Made by a program: the position numbers and the translations under genes. From positions 1 to 64,000 of the forward strand of contig VGXV01000007.1 in the NCBI GenBank assembly GCA_016873165.1: a DNA stretch of 64,000 bases, read 5' to 3'. The notes beneath the pieces were generated by a model. That model did not search any database and was not told where the DNA came from. It saw nothing but the letters and a program-made list of their open reading frames with translations. Within the stretch, counting starts at the first letter, position 1; every line of letters begins with the position of its first letter. Of this stretch, positions 25,969-34,883 are shown piece after piece. This DNA is from Planctomycetota bacterium. GTDB lineage: Bacteria; Planctomycetota; Brocadiia; Brocadiales; Brocadiaceae.

Positions 25969-26637
25969 TTGATAATAGCGATTGACGGGCCTGCCGGTTC
26001 CGGCAAAAGCACAGTTGCAAAGATGTTGGCAAAACACTTAGGTATTAATTACCTCGACACGGGCGCCATGTATCGTGCATTAACCTGGAAAGCATTGCAA
26101 CAAAAACTTAACCTTGAAGATGAGAACGCTTTGTGCCGGTTAATGGAGCAGACAAATATCCGCTTTCAGCACGAACAAAAGGGGCTGCAGGTATTTGTGG
26201 ATGACATAAATGTGACAAAAGAGATTCGATCGCCGTCAGTTACAAATCATACACATTATATATCCGGTAAACCCCGCGTCAGGGCAATTATGGTAAGCCT
26301 GCAACGAAGAATTGCCTCAGAAGGAGATACCATTGCGGAAGGCAGAGATATGGGAACAGTGGTCTTTCCTCTCGCAGAGAAGAAGTTTTTTCTTGATGCC
26401 AAAATTGAAGAACGGGCGAAAAGGCGTTTTCACGAAAGGGGAATCTTACATAGTGAAAACTCGCTTGATGATATTACAAAAGAAATCGAATTGCGCGACC
26501 AGCGTGACACAACAAGAAAAGAATCTCCTTTAAAAATCAGCGAGGATTCAATTTACGTTGATACAACACATTTAACAATAAATGAGGTGTTTCATAGAAT
26601 TCTGCAAGAAGTGGAACCCCTCTTAAAAAATAAATAA
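25969..26637 (+). CDS. cmk: Cytidylate kinase
   Basis: The enzyme phosphorylates CMP and dCMP with ATP, feeding pyrimidine nucleotide pools. The 222-aa product starts MIIAIDGPAGSGKSTVAKML (P-loop at about residues 7-14) and has LDTGAMYRALT and GRDMGTVVFP, all typical of bacterial CMP kinase. The TTG at 25969 is preferred because CAGGGGG ends 5 bases upstream; a TTG at 25942 would lack a ribosome site. cmk next to rpsA is a widespread arrangement. Confidence 0.95.
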   Translation: MIIAIDGPAGSGKSTVAKMLAKHLGINYLDTGAMYRALTWKALQQKLNLEDENALCRLMEQTNIRFQHEQKGLQVFVDDINVTKEIRSPSVTNHTHYISGKPRVRAIMVSLQRRIASEGDTIAEGRDMGTVVFPLAEKKFFLDAKIEERAKRRFHERGILHSENSLDDITKEIELRDQRDTTRKESPLKISEDSIYVDTTHLTINEVFHRILQEVEPLLKNK

Positions 26638-26695
26638 GTATGTATTTTTTATTTCTTTGTCCTTTTTTATTTTATTTCGGAGAAGTTATTAAATT

Positions 26696-28447
26696 ATGGG
26701 TCTCGAAACTTTAAAACGTGATTACTTAAAGGAATACAATGTTAATATTGCTGATATAGAGAAAGATGTTGAATCAATAATGGCGGCTGAACGCGCCAAG
26801 AATAATGTGCAATCTGCATATTATGATTCTGTTCAGCATTTTGAAGTCAATTCAATACTTAAAGGCCGCATCATTAGTTCGATTGGCGACAATGTTATCG
26901 TTGACTGCGGTTATAAATCAGAAGGCATGGTTCCCAAGTATGAATTTGACGACCCTTCCGAAATAAAAACAGGTGAAGAAATTGAAGTTTTATTAGAAGC
27001 CGTGGAAGATGATTCAGGACTCATCAAATTATCAAAACGAAAAGCGGATCGCATTCGCGGGTGGGAAACGGTTATCTCAAAATATAAAGAAGGAGATATC
27101 ATTACCGGCCGTATTATCAGGAAAATCAAAGGCGGATTGCTTGTGGACATCGGCGTGCCTATTTTCCTGCCGGCATCACAAATTGACGTAAAACCTCCTG
27201 GCGATATTGCACAATATGTCGGACAGGAACTTACCTGCAGAATTCTTAAAATTGACGAAGAACGGCAGAATATAGTCGTTTCCCGAAGAAAACTTATTGA
27301 AGAAGAGCGGGAGAAAAAGAAGAAAGAATTACTGACAGAAATAGAAGCCGGACAGATAAGAAAAGGCGTTGTAAAAAATATTGCCGATTTCGGCGCCTTT
27401 ATTGATTTGGGCGGCATGGATGGATTACTTCATATTACTGATATGAGCTGGGGCAGAATAAGCCATCCGTCAGAAATGCTTGCCATTGACGACGAAATAG
27501 AAGTAAAAATACTGGAAGTTGACAAAGAAAAAGAAAAGGTCGCTTTAGGATTAAAACAAAAAACAGACAATCCATGGTTTAACATAGAAGAAAAATATCC
27601 GGTAGGTTCCAAGGTAAAGGGACAAGTAGTCAACATCATGTCTTATGGGGCATTTGTAAAATTAGAAACCGGAATAGAAGGACTTGTTCACATTTCTGAA
27701 ATGTCCTGGACGCGCCGCATTAACCATCCTTCGGAAATCGTCGCTATCGGCGATATGGTAGAGGTGGTAGTGCTTAAAATAGACAGAGAAAAAGAGGAAA
27801 TTTCTTTAAGCATTAAACAAACAGAAGTAAATCCTTGGACGGTAATCGAAGAAAAATACCCTGCCGGAACCAAAATTAAAGGCAGGGTCCGCAATCTGAC
27901 AAACTACGGCGCTTTTATCGAAATAGAAGAAGGGGTTGACGGTTTATTACACATTTCCGATATGTCATGGGCAAAAAAGGTTGCACATCCCTCCGAAATT
28001 GTCAAAAAGGGAGACAAAATTGAGGCTGTGGTTCTCTCCGTTGACAGGGAAAAGAAACGTGTCGCTCTTGGATTGAAACAACTGCATGATGATCCGTGGG
28101 AAAAGGAAATTCCGGAAAAATTTAAAGTAGGTGATATTGTTAAAGGGCACGTAACAAAACTCGCCAACTTTGGCGCTTTTCTGGAACTCGGGAAGGGAAT
28201 TGAAGGATTGTTGCACGTTTCTGAATTTTCTGACAAGAAAATCAGCAATCCTGCCGATGCAGTAAATGTAGGGGACGAGCTTGAGGTCAAGATCATTCGC
28301 ATTGAGCCCGAAGCGAGAAAAATTGGTCTTAGTCTGAGAAAACTTTCTGAAAATATTGGAGAAACTGAAGAAGCGCCAACTTCTTCGTCCGGTAAATCGC
28401 AGCATAAGGAAGCAGAAGCATCTTCCGGCGTAACTGAATCCGTTTAA
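26696..28447 (+). CDS. rpsA: 30S ribosomal protein S1
   Basis: S1 helps the 30S subunit bind and unfold messenger RNA. The 583-aa product contains six S1 OB-fold domains, starting at about residues 53, 136, 220, 305, 392 and 479; several contain the GAF(I/V) and GLLH(I/V)S signatures. The C-terminal 30 residues are low-complexity Ser/Glu. Length and domain count match S1 of Gram-negative bacteria. Heavy use of S1 may explain why many genes here have weak ribosome sites, though that link is inference. Confidence 0.97.
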   Translation: MGLETLKRDYLKEYNVNIADIEKDVESIMAAERAKNNVQSAYYDSVQHFEVNSILKGRIISSIGDNVIVDCGYKSEGMVPKYEFDDPSEIKTGEEIEVLLEAVEDDSGLIKLSKRKADRIRGWETVISKYKEGDIITGRIIRKIKGGLLVDIGVPIFLPASQIDVKPPGDIAQYVGQELTCRILKIDEERQNIVVSRRKLIEEEREKKKKELLTEIEAGQIRKGVVKNIADFGAFIDLGGMDGLLHITDMSWGRISHPSEMLAIDDEIEVKILEVDKEKEKVALGLKQKTDNPWFNIEEKYPVGSKVKGQVVNIMSYGAFVKLETGIEGLVHISEMSWTRRINHPSEIVAIGDMVEVVVLKIDREKEEISLSIKQTEVNPWTVIEEKYPAGTKIKGRVRNLTNYGAFIEIEEGVDGLLHISDMSWAKKVAHPSEIVKKGDKIEAVVLSVDREKKRVALGLKQLHDDPWEKEIPEKFKVGDIVKGHVTKLANFGAFLELGKGIEGLLHVSEFSDKKISNPADAVNVGDELEVKIIRIEPEARKIGLSLRKLSENIGETEEAPTSSSGKSQHKEAEASSGVTESV

Positions 28448-28475
28448 ATAGTCTGATTTAATAGGAGCTGATTTT

Positions 28476-29306
28476 ACGGACTCTGCATTACAAACCTATT
28501 TGAGAGAAATACAGAATATCCCTTTGCTTACTTTAAAAGAGGAACAGGAAATTACCCGAAAAGTAGCAAAGGGCGATGCAGAAGCACGGGAAAGACTCAT
28601 AAAGGCAAACTTAAGACTGGTAGTAAGCATTGCTAAGGAATTTGTAAATCGGGGGCTTTCCTTTTTGGATTTAATAGAAGAAGGCAATTTAGGGCTTATT
28701 CGCGCCGTTAAAGATTTTGATCCAACTACTGGCAACAAATTCAGCACCTATGCTACCTGGTGGATTAAGCAGGCGATTCGAAGATCGATTACGAACAAGG
28801 CCAGGACGATACGCATACCTTCTTATATGCTTCAAAAAATTTCTCAGTTGAAGCATACATCTGCGGATTTATTAGAAAGACATGAAAGACCGCCAAGCGC
28901 AAGTGAAATCGCATCGGAGATGGATATAACTGCTGAAAAAGTGAAAAGTATCGAACTTTCTCTACAGTCAATGAGTTCTCTTGAAGCGCCGCTTGTCTCC
29001 GGTTCAGATATTATTTGGGCATTAAGGGATATCACACCAAATGGAAAAGCACTTACTCCCGAAGAGGAACTGGAAGAAACACAAGAAAGAGAAATCCTAA
29101 AAAAACTTTTGGAATCTCTGGATAAACGAGCTGCAATGGTCATTGCAATGCGCTACGGATTAAGTGACGGAGAGCCAAAGACACTTGAAGATATCAGTAA
29201 CATTCTGAAAATAAGCAGAGAACGTGTTCGGCAAATTGAAAAAGAAACAATACAGAAATTGCACTATCTCACTACTAAAGAGGAAAACACATCATGGAAT
29301 ACCTAA
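28476..29306 (+). CDS. Sigma-70-family RNA polymerase sigma factor, non-standard start
   Basis: The protein contains sigma regions 1.2 ([18 protein letters not shown]), 2 ([18 protein letters not shown]), 3 and 4 ([15 protein letters not shown]), without region 1.1, so it is a group-2-like factor of about 276 aa. Region 1.2 is coded from before the first normal start: no ATG, GTG or TTG occurs in frame between the stop at 28449 and the TTG at 28500. TAGGAG at 28462-28467 is well placed for the ACG at 28476, which is proposed as the start. Starting at TTG28500 would remove part of region 1.2. The end overlaps apt by 13 bases. Confidence 0.9.
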   Translation, partial: TDSALQTYLREIQNIPLLTLKEEQEITRKVAKGDAEARERLIKANLRLVVSIAKEFVNRGLSFLDLIEEGNLGLIRAVKDFDPTTGNKFSTYATWWIKQAIRRSITNKARTIRIPSYMLQKISQLKHTSADLLERHERPPSASEIASEMDITAEKVKSIELSLQSMSSLEAPLVSGSDIIWALRDITPNGKALTPEEELEETQEREILKKLLESLDKRAAMVIAMRYGLSDGEPKTLEDISNILKISRERVRQIEKETIQKLHYLTTKEENTSWNT

Positions 29307-29809
29307 AGAAATTAATACGGGATGTGCCTGATTTTCCCAAAAAAGGAATAATATTTAAAGACATAACTCCTTTGCTTCAGGATGCAAAAGGCTTGAGAGA
29401 TTCTATAGAGGGCATTACAAACCATTTTAAAAACAAGAAAATAGATATTGTTGTCGGCGCGGAGGCTCGTGGTTTTATATTAGCGCCAATTGTCGCATTT
29501 TCTATTGGAGCAGGTTTCGTACCGGTAAGAAAACCGGGAAAACTCCCCCATCAAAAGGCAAGCATGACGTATGAGCTGGAATACGGAACAGATACAGTTG
29601 AGATACACAAGGACGGTATTAAAAAAGGTCAAAATGTCCTCATGGTAGATGATCTTTTGGCTACGGGGGGGACGATGAATGCCTGCTGCAAACTGGTTGA
29701 ATCTCTCGGCGGTAAAATTGTTGGCTGTGCTTTTTTGATAGAATTAGGCTTCCTGAACGGAAAGGATGTTTTAGGGAAATATGATGTGTTTTCATTAATA
29801 AAATATTGA
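29294..29809 (+). CDS. apt: Adenine phosphoribosyltransferase
   Basis: The enzyme salvages adenine to AMP using PRPP. The 171-aa product has [18 protein letters not shown] at the N-terminus, [11 protein letters not shown], and the PRPP motif [11 protein letters not shown] (about residues 116-126). Length is typical. Its ATG lies within the last codons of the sigma-factor gene, so translation is probably coupled. Confidence 0.95.
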   Translation: MEYLKKLIRDVPDFPKKGIIFKDITPLLQDAKGLRDSIEGITNHFKNKKIDIVVGAEARGFILAPIVAFSIGAGFVPVRKPGKLPHQKASMTYELEYGTDTVEIHKDGIKKGQNVLMVDDLLATGGTMNACCKLVESLGGKIVGCAFLIELGFLNGKDVLGKYDVFSLIKY

Positions 29810-29815
29810 CGTAAA

Positions 29816-29974
29816 CTAACTCTTACTTCCCAAAATACGTCCGCAATAGAATATTATCACTCCAATAAGCAGCATAAGCATTTCCATCTTCATTGAATTT
29901 TTTACTATACCAAAATACAGGGCGTCCAGTGCTACGAGAATTCCAACAATCTGCAAAATCTTTGAAAAACCCAT
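29816..29974 (-). CDS. 52-aa membrane peptide downstream of trpE
   Basis: The ATG at 29974 directly follows the trpE stop (TGAATG), with AAGGAG eight bases upstream inside trpE. The peptide has two hydrophobic stretches (about residues 5-22 and 29-46) separated by a short basic/polar turn (VKNSMKMEM) and ends CGRILGSKS. It is probably a two-helix membrane hairpin. No family is recognised. The strong ribosome site and exact stop-start contact make it a real gene. Confidence 0.65.
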   Translation of the reverse strand: MGFSKILQIVGILVALDALYFGIVKNSMKMEMLMLLIGVIIFYCGRILGSKS

Positions 29975-31471
29975 TCAGATATTCTCCTTCATACTTTCCG
30001 CTATCTCAATAGCCCTCATCATTCCCTTTGCCTTGTTTACAGTTTCGTCAAATTCCCTTTCCGGGATTGAATCAGCAACAATCCCTGCCCCGGCCTGAAT
30101 ATATGCATTCTGACCTTTTAACAGTATAGTTCGAATCGTTATACATGTGTTAATATTGCCAAAAAAATCAAAATATCCTATTGCGCCGCCATAGGGACCT
30201 CTTTTCGTAGGTTCCTGTTCGTCAATAATCTGCATAGCCCTGATCTTCGGAGCACCCGAAAGCGTTCCTGCGGGCAGACAAGTCTTCAATGCGTCAAAAG
30301 CGCTTTTATTATCATCCAGTTCACCACAGATACTGGAAGTGATATGCATTACGTGAGAGTATTTTTCGATAACCATCTTTTCTTCAATATGCACACTATT
30401 ATAGCGAGATACCCTTCCAACATCATTTCTCCCTAAGTCCAAAAGCATAATATGTTCTGCTCTCTCTTTAGGGTCTTCGATTAATTCACTCGCAAGTTTT
30501 TCATCCTCGTCATCAGATACCCCTCTTTTTCTGGTGCCAGCAATGGGGCGCACAACAACTTTCTTCCCATCCACCTTTACCATTACCTCGGGAGAAGATC
30601 CGATAAGATGTAAATCGTCCATTTTCAGATAAAACATGTAAGGCGAGGGATTTATTACACGCAAAACCCTGTAAATATTAAAAGGATCCGCTGCTGTTTT
30701 CGTCTGAAATCTTTGAGAGATTACCACTTGAAATATATCTCCCGCACGAATGTATTCTTTACAGTGATCTACTGCTGTTAAAAAACTATTTCTCTCAAAA
30801 TTAGAACAAAAAGAGCGACTCGTTTCTTTATCGGTTGCAACATCATCGCTTAACGACATAACAGGTGTTCTCAGCTTATCAATAACACGGTCAATTTTTT
30901 TAACAGTAGTATTATATAATTCTTCCAAATTACTGCCATCTATCGAAACAGAACAAACTATTTTTATTGTTTTGGTTAAATGATCAAAAATAATGATCGT
31001 ATCGTAAAACAAAATTCTGATATCCGCCAGAGAAAGATCATCTTTAGGCATATCAGGAAGGTTTTCATAATAACGGATAGCATCGTAGCCAATATATCCC
31101 ACTGCACAGCAAAAAAAATCAGGAAGGTCTTTTATTTTTACCGGCTGAATTTTTTTCATTTCATTTTCTAAAACGGATAAGGGATCGGCTGAATGGATTT
31201 TTTCCTTTTTCTTTGCACTCCGGATCTCAATGCAATTCCCCGTAGCGATAAATTCCAGAAACGGGTCCGCACCAAGAAGTGAATATCGTGAAATTTTTTC
31301 ACCCCCCGCAGCGCTTTCAAGTAAAAAGGAGTACTTCATATCAGATAATTTTTGAAACGCAGAAACAGGAGTAAGAGCATCTGCAAATAATTGCCTGTAT
31401 ACCGGAACAATATTGTTATTGCCGGAGGCAAGCTGCTTAAATGTTTCCATGGAAGGAGAGTAATTATTCAT
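29975..31471 (-). CDS. trpE: Anthranilate synthase component I
   Basis: TrpE makes anthranilate from chorismate, the first committed step of tryptophan synthesis, using ammonia or the glutaminase subunit TrpG. The 498-aa product contains the regulatory LLES motif (SFLLESAAGG, about residue 50), which binds tryptophan for feedback inhibition. It also has the chorismate-site motifs IGSSPEVMVKV, PIAGTRKRG, GGAIGYFDFFGN and QAGAGIVADSIPEREF. trpG is not adjacent. No leader peptide rich in Trp was seen upstream, and the DUF3782-like gene ends 15 bases before it. Confidence 0.95.
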   Translation of the reverse strand: MNNYSPSMETFKQLASGNNNIVPVYRQLFADALTPVSAFQKLSDMKYSFLLESAAGGEKISRYSLLGADPFLEFIATGNCIEIRSAKKKEKIHSADPLSVLENEMKKIQPVKIKDLPDFFCCAVGYIGYDAIRYYENLPDMPKDDLSLADIRILFYDTIIIFDHLTKTIKIVCSVSIDGSNLEELYNTTVKKIDRVIDKLRTPVMSLSDDVATDKETSRSFCSNFERNSFLTAVDHCKEYIRAGDIFQVVISQRFQTKTAADPFNIYRVLRVINPSPYMFYLKMDDLHLIGSSPEVMVKVDGKKVVVRPIAGTRKRGVSDDEDEKLASELIEDPKERAEHIMLLDLGRNDVGRVSRYNSVHIEEKMVIEKYSHVMHITSSICGELDDNKSAFDALKTCLPAGTLSGAPKIRAMQIIDEQEPTKRGPYGGAIGYFDFFGNINTCITIRTILLKGQNAYIQAGAGIVADSIPEREFDETVNKAKGMMRAIEIAESMKENI

Positions 31472-31486
31472 GCATTAAAATTTTCA

Positions 31487-32341
31487 TTAATCGGAAAAAA
31501 TATTTGGTTCGATATCTTCAACATAACTATATACCAATATGCCGGAGTCTTTTGCAAATTCCATCGCCTTTTTATCCACCATCGGTGATATCGCAATGAG
31601 CCTCTGTGCCTGTCTATTATGCCTTTTCTGATAAAAATCCGCTTTTTTCCTGAATATATACATATCAGACTTGCTTATAGATGACTTTATTTCACATATC
31701 ATAAAACACCCGTTTTTTACAACTAAATCTAACTCTATCTGTTCTGGATGCCCAAAAATTGCCCCCTCTTCATCATACTCTATAACATTAATTACATCTA
31801 ATCCCGATACCTCTCTCAAAATTCCTTTTAAAGCGTTTCGGAACGACTGTTCTGTCCTCAAACCCCATCGCGCACCCAATGCGCCAATACTGCTGTCATA
31901 TTTTCTGTTCAATGTCTTAATTGATTCCTGTATCTCCCGGATAATTTTTTGATTTTCTTCCCATTTCCTTTCCTGCTCAACCCAACGCTTCTCATTTTCT
32001 TTCCAGTGTCTGTCGTTTGCCTGCCAGCGTTTCTCATTTTCTTTCCAGTGTCTGTCATTTGCCTGCCAGCGTTTCTCATTTTCTTCCCATCGTCTGTCGT
32101 TTGCCTGCCAACGCTTCTCATTTTCTTCCCATCGTTTATTGCCCTCTTCCCATTTCTTGCTCTGCGCCTCTCTGTCCGCTACCAACTCGTTCAGTATTCT
32201 GTCAAAGCGTTCCTCCGTTTTTTCCTTGTCTGCGTAACGATCCTTGAAGAGATTTATTATAAAATCCTTAACTTCTTTATCTTCTTCGATAATAGCCGGG
32301 AGTTCCTTAAGTATTATGTCTTTAATTTCCCTGGTTTTCAT
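31487..32341 (-). CDS. DUF3782-like protein with heptad coiled coil and PD-(D/E)XK-type nuclease fold
   Basis: The N-terminal third is helical and leads into a coiled coil built from a 14-residue unit RWEENEKRWQANDR repeated between about residues 70 and 120. The C-terminal half (about 145-284) has the order GxRWG, then ELDLVVKNGCFMICEIKS, the D...ExK core of PD-(D/E)XK enzymes. This combination is typical of the DUF3782 family common in cyanobacteria and planctomycetes. Function is unknown; DNA cleavage or binding is inferred from the fold only. Confidence 0.75.
   Translation of the reverse strand: MKTREIKDIILKELPAIIEEDKEVKDFIINLFKDRYADKEKTEERFDRILNELVADREAQSKKWEEGNKRWEENEKRWQANDRRWEENEKRWQANDRHWKENEKRWQANDRHWKENEKRWVEQERKWEENQKIIREIQESIKTLNRKYDSSIGALGARWGLRTEQSFRNALKGILREVSGLDVINVIEYDEEGAIFGHPEQIELDLVVKNGCFMICEIKSSISKSDMYIFRKKADFYQKRHNRQAQRLIAISPMVDKKAMEFAKDSGILVYSYVEDIEPNIFSD
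31986..32135. repeat. 42-bp in-frame tandem repeat (about 3.5 copies)
   Basis: Copies start at 31986, 32028, 32070 and (partial) 32112, each beginning CG(C/T)TTCTCATTTTCTT. The period is a multiple of three, so changes in copy number lengthen or shorten the coiled coil of the DUF3782-like protein by 14 residues (two heptads) without shifting the frame. Confidence 0.85.
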
Positions 32342-32388
32342 GAAAATTTTAGTAATAAAAATTCATTGGTGTATATTACAAATTCCCC

Positions 32389-32421
32389 AAAAAAAATGGG
32401 TGTTGCTTTCGCAACACCCAT
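32389..32421 (-). terminator. Intrinsic terminator of the porin gene
   Basis: On the - strand an 11-bp perfect stem (32421-32411 with 32406-32396, loop of four) is followed by eight T (32396-32389). It lies 65 bases after the porin stop. Confidence 0.92.
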
Positions 32422-32486
32422 TATACAAGAAATTGCGGTTTGATACAATGCCATTGTCTCAAACCATAACTTTACACTGCAGTCAA

Positions 32487-34178
32487 CTAGAACGTAACAG
32501 TCGTCTGTATATACATCCAGTTGGATTCAATCTCATCACCGAATACGTCATCAATCCAATCTTCACCCTTGAAGAAGGAATAACCAGCAAGAATACCAAC
32601 ATTTTGATACAGACTATAACTTACCGTTAAATCAAACTCCCATGCAAGTTCATCATCGGTATTTGAAAATTCGGCTTCTGTAGCTGAACGTGCCGAAGCA
32701 AGGTTGCCAGATGCATAATACCATCCATCATCTTCTTCGTCCAGTTCAAAATAATGAACATCAGCCTGTATCATTAATTTCTTTGTTGGGTTAACCTTTA
32801 CGTTCGCCCTGTAATCGTGAATATTTCTCCAACTCACGAGATCAATGAAACCGTAGTTACCCTGCCAGTGGTTTGTAGGGTAAAGGTTATCAAATGTCTC
32901 ATGCTGCCCATCGCTAACATCATCATCGCCGGATGCGAAATCATATTCAACTCCGATACGAGGGGTCCATGCCACGTTTTTGAATGTATACCCTGTCCTT
33001 GCGGCCAACGCCCACGCTTTATGGCTCTGATCGCCATAATCTCCGACCTGGAAGTGAGATTCCAAGGTGTAATCTATAGCGTCAAGATTTAGCGCTTTAC
33101 CATCCAACCTGAATCCTAAATCATGCACAACTACATGGTCACTGTCACCTTCTCCGGCATCATAGCCATCAGTAACTGCGCTGTTAGAATCATCATCCTG
33201 ATCATTCTTCTGGATATACATAAGCTCTAAGACTGCCCTGGGGATAAGCTTTTTGAACGTAAACATGGAGGCATAGAGATTTTCGTCTTCATTATCATCA
33301 TCAGTTGCACCATCCACATATCCGTTTTCATCGATCTTTGCGCCAAATGCTTCCCAGTAATAGGTGTCAGTATCGTACATAAAACGTGCGGCATCAAAGG
33401 TTCGACCGATATTTGACCATACAAAGTTACCGATAACCCTGTGATCACCCCAGACAATCTCCTGGCGGCCAACTCTGACGGTCAACGGCAAATCGAACAA
33501 ATTCCTGATGTCAAAATATCCCTGATGAAGATCAAGACGATTATTTGCGCTATCAGCTATAGAGTTTTCACCGTCGTTTACAAAGCCAACCGTATCGCCT
33601 TCTGTACCCCATGAACGTGCATCCTGAATTTGAATAAAAATTCTAAGGTGTTCGTTTACGTCGCCATCTGCCCAAAGACGCGATTGATTTAAGACATAAT
33701 CATCATCCGCTGAAGAACCTGATAACGCGCGTCTGGTACCAAAAGATTCAAACTGAGTGGTATGGTCTGGTGTATTATAAAAACCGTTGGTGTATTCATA
33801 CCTTGTTCTTATCTGAGCGCCCAATTTTACCTTTTTTGCAAATTCAGAATAAACATTTCCCGTAATATCCTGAGCCTTCAATTGTTCTGCCTGGGCAGCA
33901 GTCTGAAACTCTTCCTTCAAAAAATTAACTTCATTTCTTAACGTTTCTAATTCTCCTTTTTCCCCTTCGCTTAAAGGAGCAGAAGATACAGTTTGAGACT
34001 GTTTAACAGTTTCTATCTGCTCAGTCAAGCTTGAAACAGAAGCCCTCAGTGCATTCAGCTCCTTTTCCATATCCTCTAACGATGTCGAGTCAGCCCCATG
34101 CACGAAGGGAGTAGCCGCAAAACAGAAGACAGCAGCAGCAACGCCGCCGAGGCACGTCTTCCAAAATTTATTTCCCAT
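32487..34178 (-). CDS. Outer-membrane porin, alginate-export family-like
   Basis: The 563-aa product has a signal peptide (about residues 1-29, ending VHGAD), a coiled-coil segment (about 33-90, LEDMEKELNALRASVSSL) that may reach the cell wall, and then a long series of amphipathic beta strands with RLRVGRQEI-like motifs (TVRVGRQEIVWGDHRVIGN) and a terminal aromatic residue (TTVTF). This fits a 16- to 18-stranded alginate-export-type barrel. The many Asp-rich loops suggest cation contacts. The ATG at 34178 with GGGAGG close upstream is preferred over a GTG at 34184. Consensus promoter and strong terminator point to high expression. Confidence 0.88.
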   Translation of the reverse strand: MGNKFWKTCLGGVAAAVFCFAATPFVHGADSTSLEDMEKELNALRASVSSLTEQIETVKQSQTVSSAPLSEGEKGELETLRNEVNFLKEEFQTAAQAEQLKAQDITGNVYSEFAKKVKLGAQIRTRYEYTNGFYNTPDHTTQFESFGTRRALSGSSADDDYVLNQSRLWADGDVNEHLRIFIQIQDARSWGTEGDTVGFVNDGENSIADSANNRLDLHQGYFDIRNLFDLPLTVRVGRQEIVWGDHRVIGNFVWSNIGRTFDAARFMYDTDTYYWEAFGAKIDENGYVDGATDDDNEDENLYASMFTFKKLIPRAVLELMYIQKNDQDDDSNSAVTDGYDAGEGDSDHVVVHDLGFRLDGKALNLDAIDYTLESHFQVGDYGDQSHKAWALAARTGYTFKNVAWTPRIGVEYDFASGDDDVSDGQHETFDNLYPTNHWQGNYGFIDLVSWRNIHDYRANVKVNPTKKLMIQADVHYFELDEEDDGWYYASGNLASARSATEAEFSNTDDELAWEFDLTVSYSLYQNVGILAGYSFFKGEDWIDDVFGDEIESNWMYIQTTVTF

Positions 34179-34381
34179 ATTCACCTCCCAATAATGAAAC
34201 AGCTTTTAAACAAATACAATAATATAAAATCACGAACGTAAGAAAAACCTTTTTGAAATTCAAGTGTAAAGCGTATAGCGCCTCCTTTCTCCTCCTCCTA
34301 GATTTACTATAAGATTCTCCAATAAATTTAGCTGATGACTGACCAACGCGGCCAATCAGTAAAGATAATTTTGGAATACAC

Positions 34382-34409
34382 ATTATATCTTTGAAAAACA
34401 AGGTGTCAA
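34382..34409 (-). promoter_or_regulatory. Consensus sigma-70 promoter of the porin gene
   Basis: On the - strand a perfect TTGACA (34409-34404), a 16-base spacer and a perfect TATAAT (34387-34382) are present. The message would begin near 34374, leaving a leader of nearly 200 bases before the porin ATG. Confidence 0.8.
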
Positions 34410-34774
34410 GCAATTTTTTGCGATTTCTCCCCCGTGTCCTGCTAACGCTCGTTTATTGCAAAAAACGTGATAGTTAGATTGTAATAATGTAAATACTACC
34501 ATTTTTACTTTAAAACTATTAAGAAAGACGCGCAAATTATAACCCAAACAAACAATTATGTGAAAATATATTTATAACCTATTGTAAATAATATTTTTAT
34601 AATGTTTTTAATGCAGTAGTGTGTTATTTTCCTGACAATTACTAAAACACCACTATCTTTCAAGTTGAAATGAACGATTACAAATTGAAACACGCCTTTC
34701 TTGTTTTTGTTCTTAAACTTTTTTAAACAACAACTTAGCATTAACTTAAAAAAAGCCTGTTTTTTAGTTTTTTG

Positions 34775-34803
34775 TTGACCTGCAATAGACATGACTTTAT
34801 AAT
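34775..34803 (+). promoter_or_regulatory. Sigma-70 promoter of the SPFH gene pair
   Basis: TTGACC (34775-34780), a 17-base spacer and a perfect TATAAT (34798-34803) give a start near 34810, about 75 bases before the first SPFH gene. The remaining part of 34410-34774 between the two divergent promoters is AT-rich, with no gene or clear repeat. Confidence 0.75.
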
Positions 34804-34883
34804 GTCAACCTTTGTTAGTATATGTGAAATGTACAAGTATAACTTAGCCAGGATAGCTTTTCGTTAAAAAGGTGCTCTTTATT

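Noticed and set aside
31472-31486. Tryptophan attenuator before trpE
   Set aside because: Only 15 bases separate the genes and no Trp-rich leader peptide or alternative hairpins are present.
31986-32135. Regularly spaced repeats that might be a CRISPR array
   Set aside because: The copies are contiguous with no spacers, have a period divisible by three and lie in frame inside a coiled-coil protein.
34168-34413. 81-aa frame across the porin promoter on the - strand
   Set aside because: It covers a consensus promoter and the porin ribosome site and has no protein-like features.
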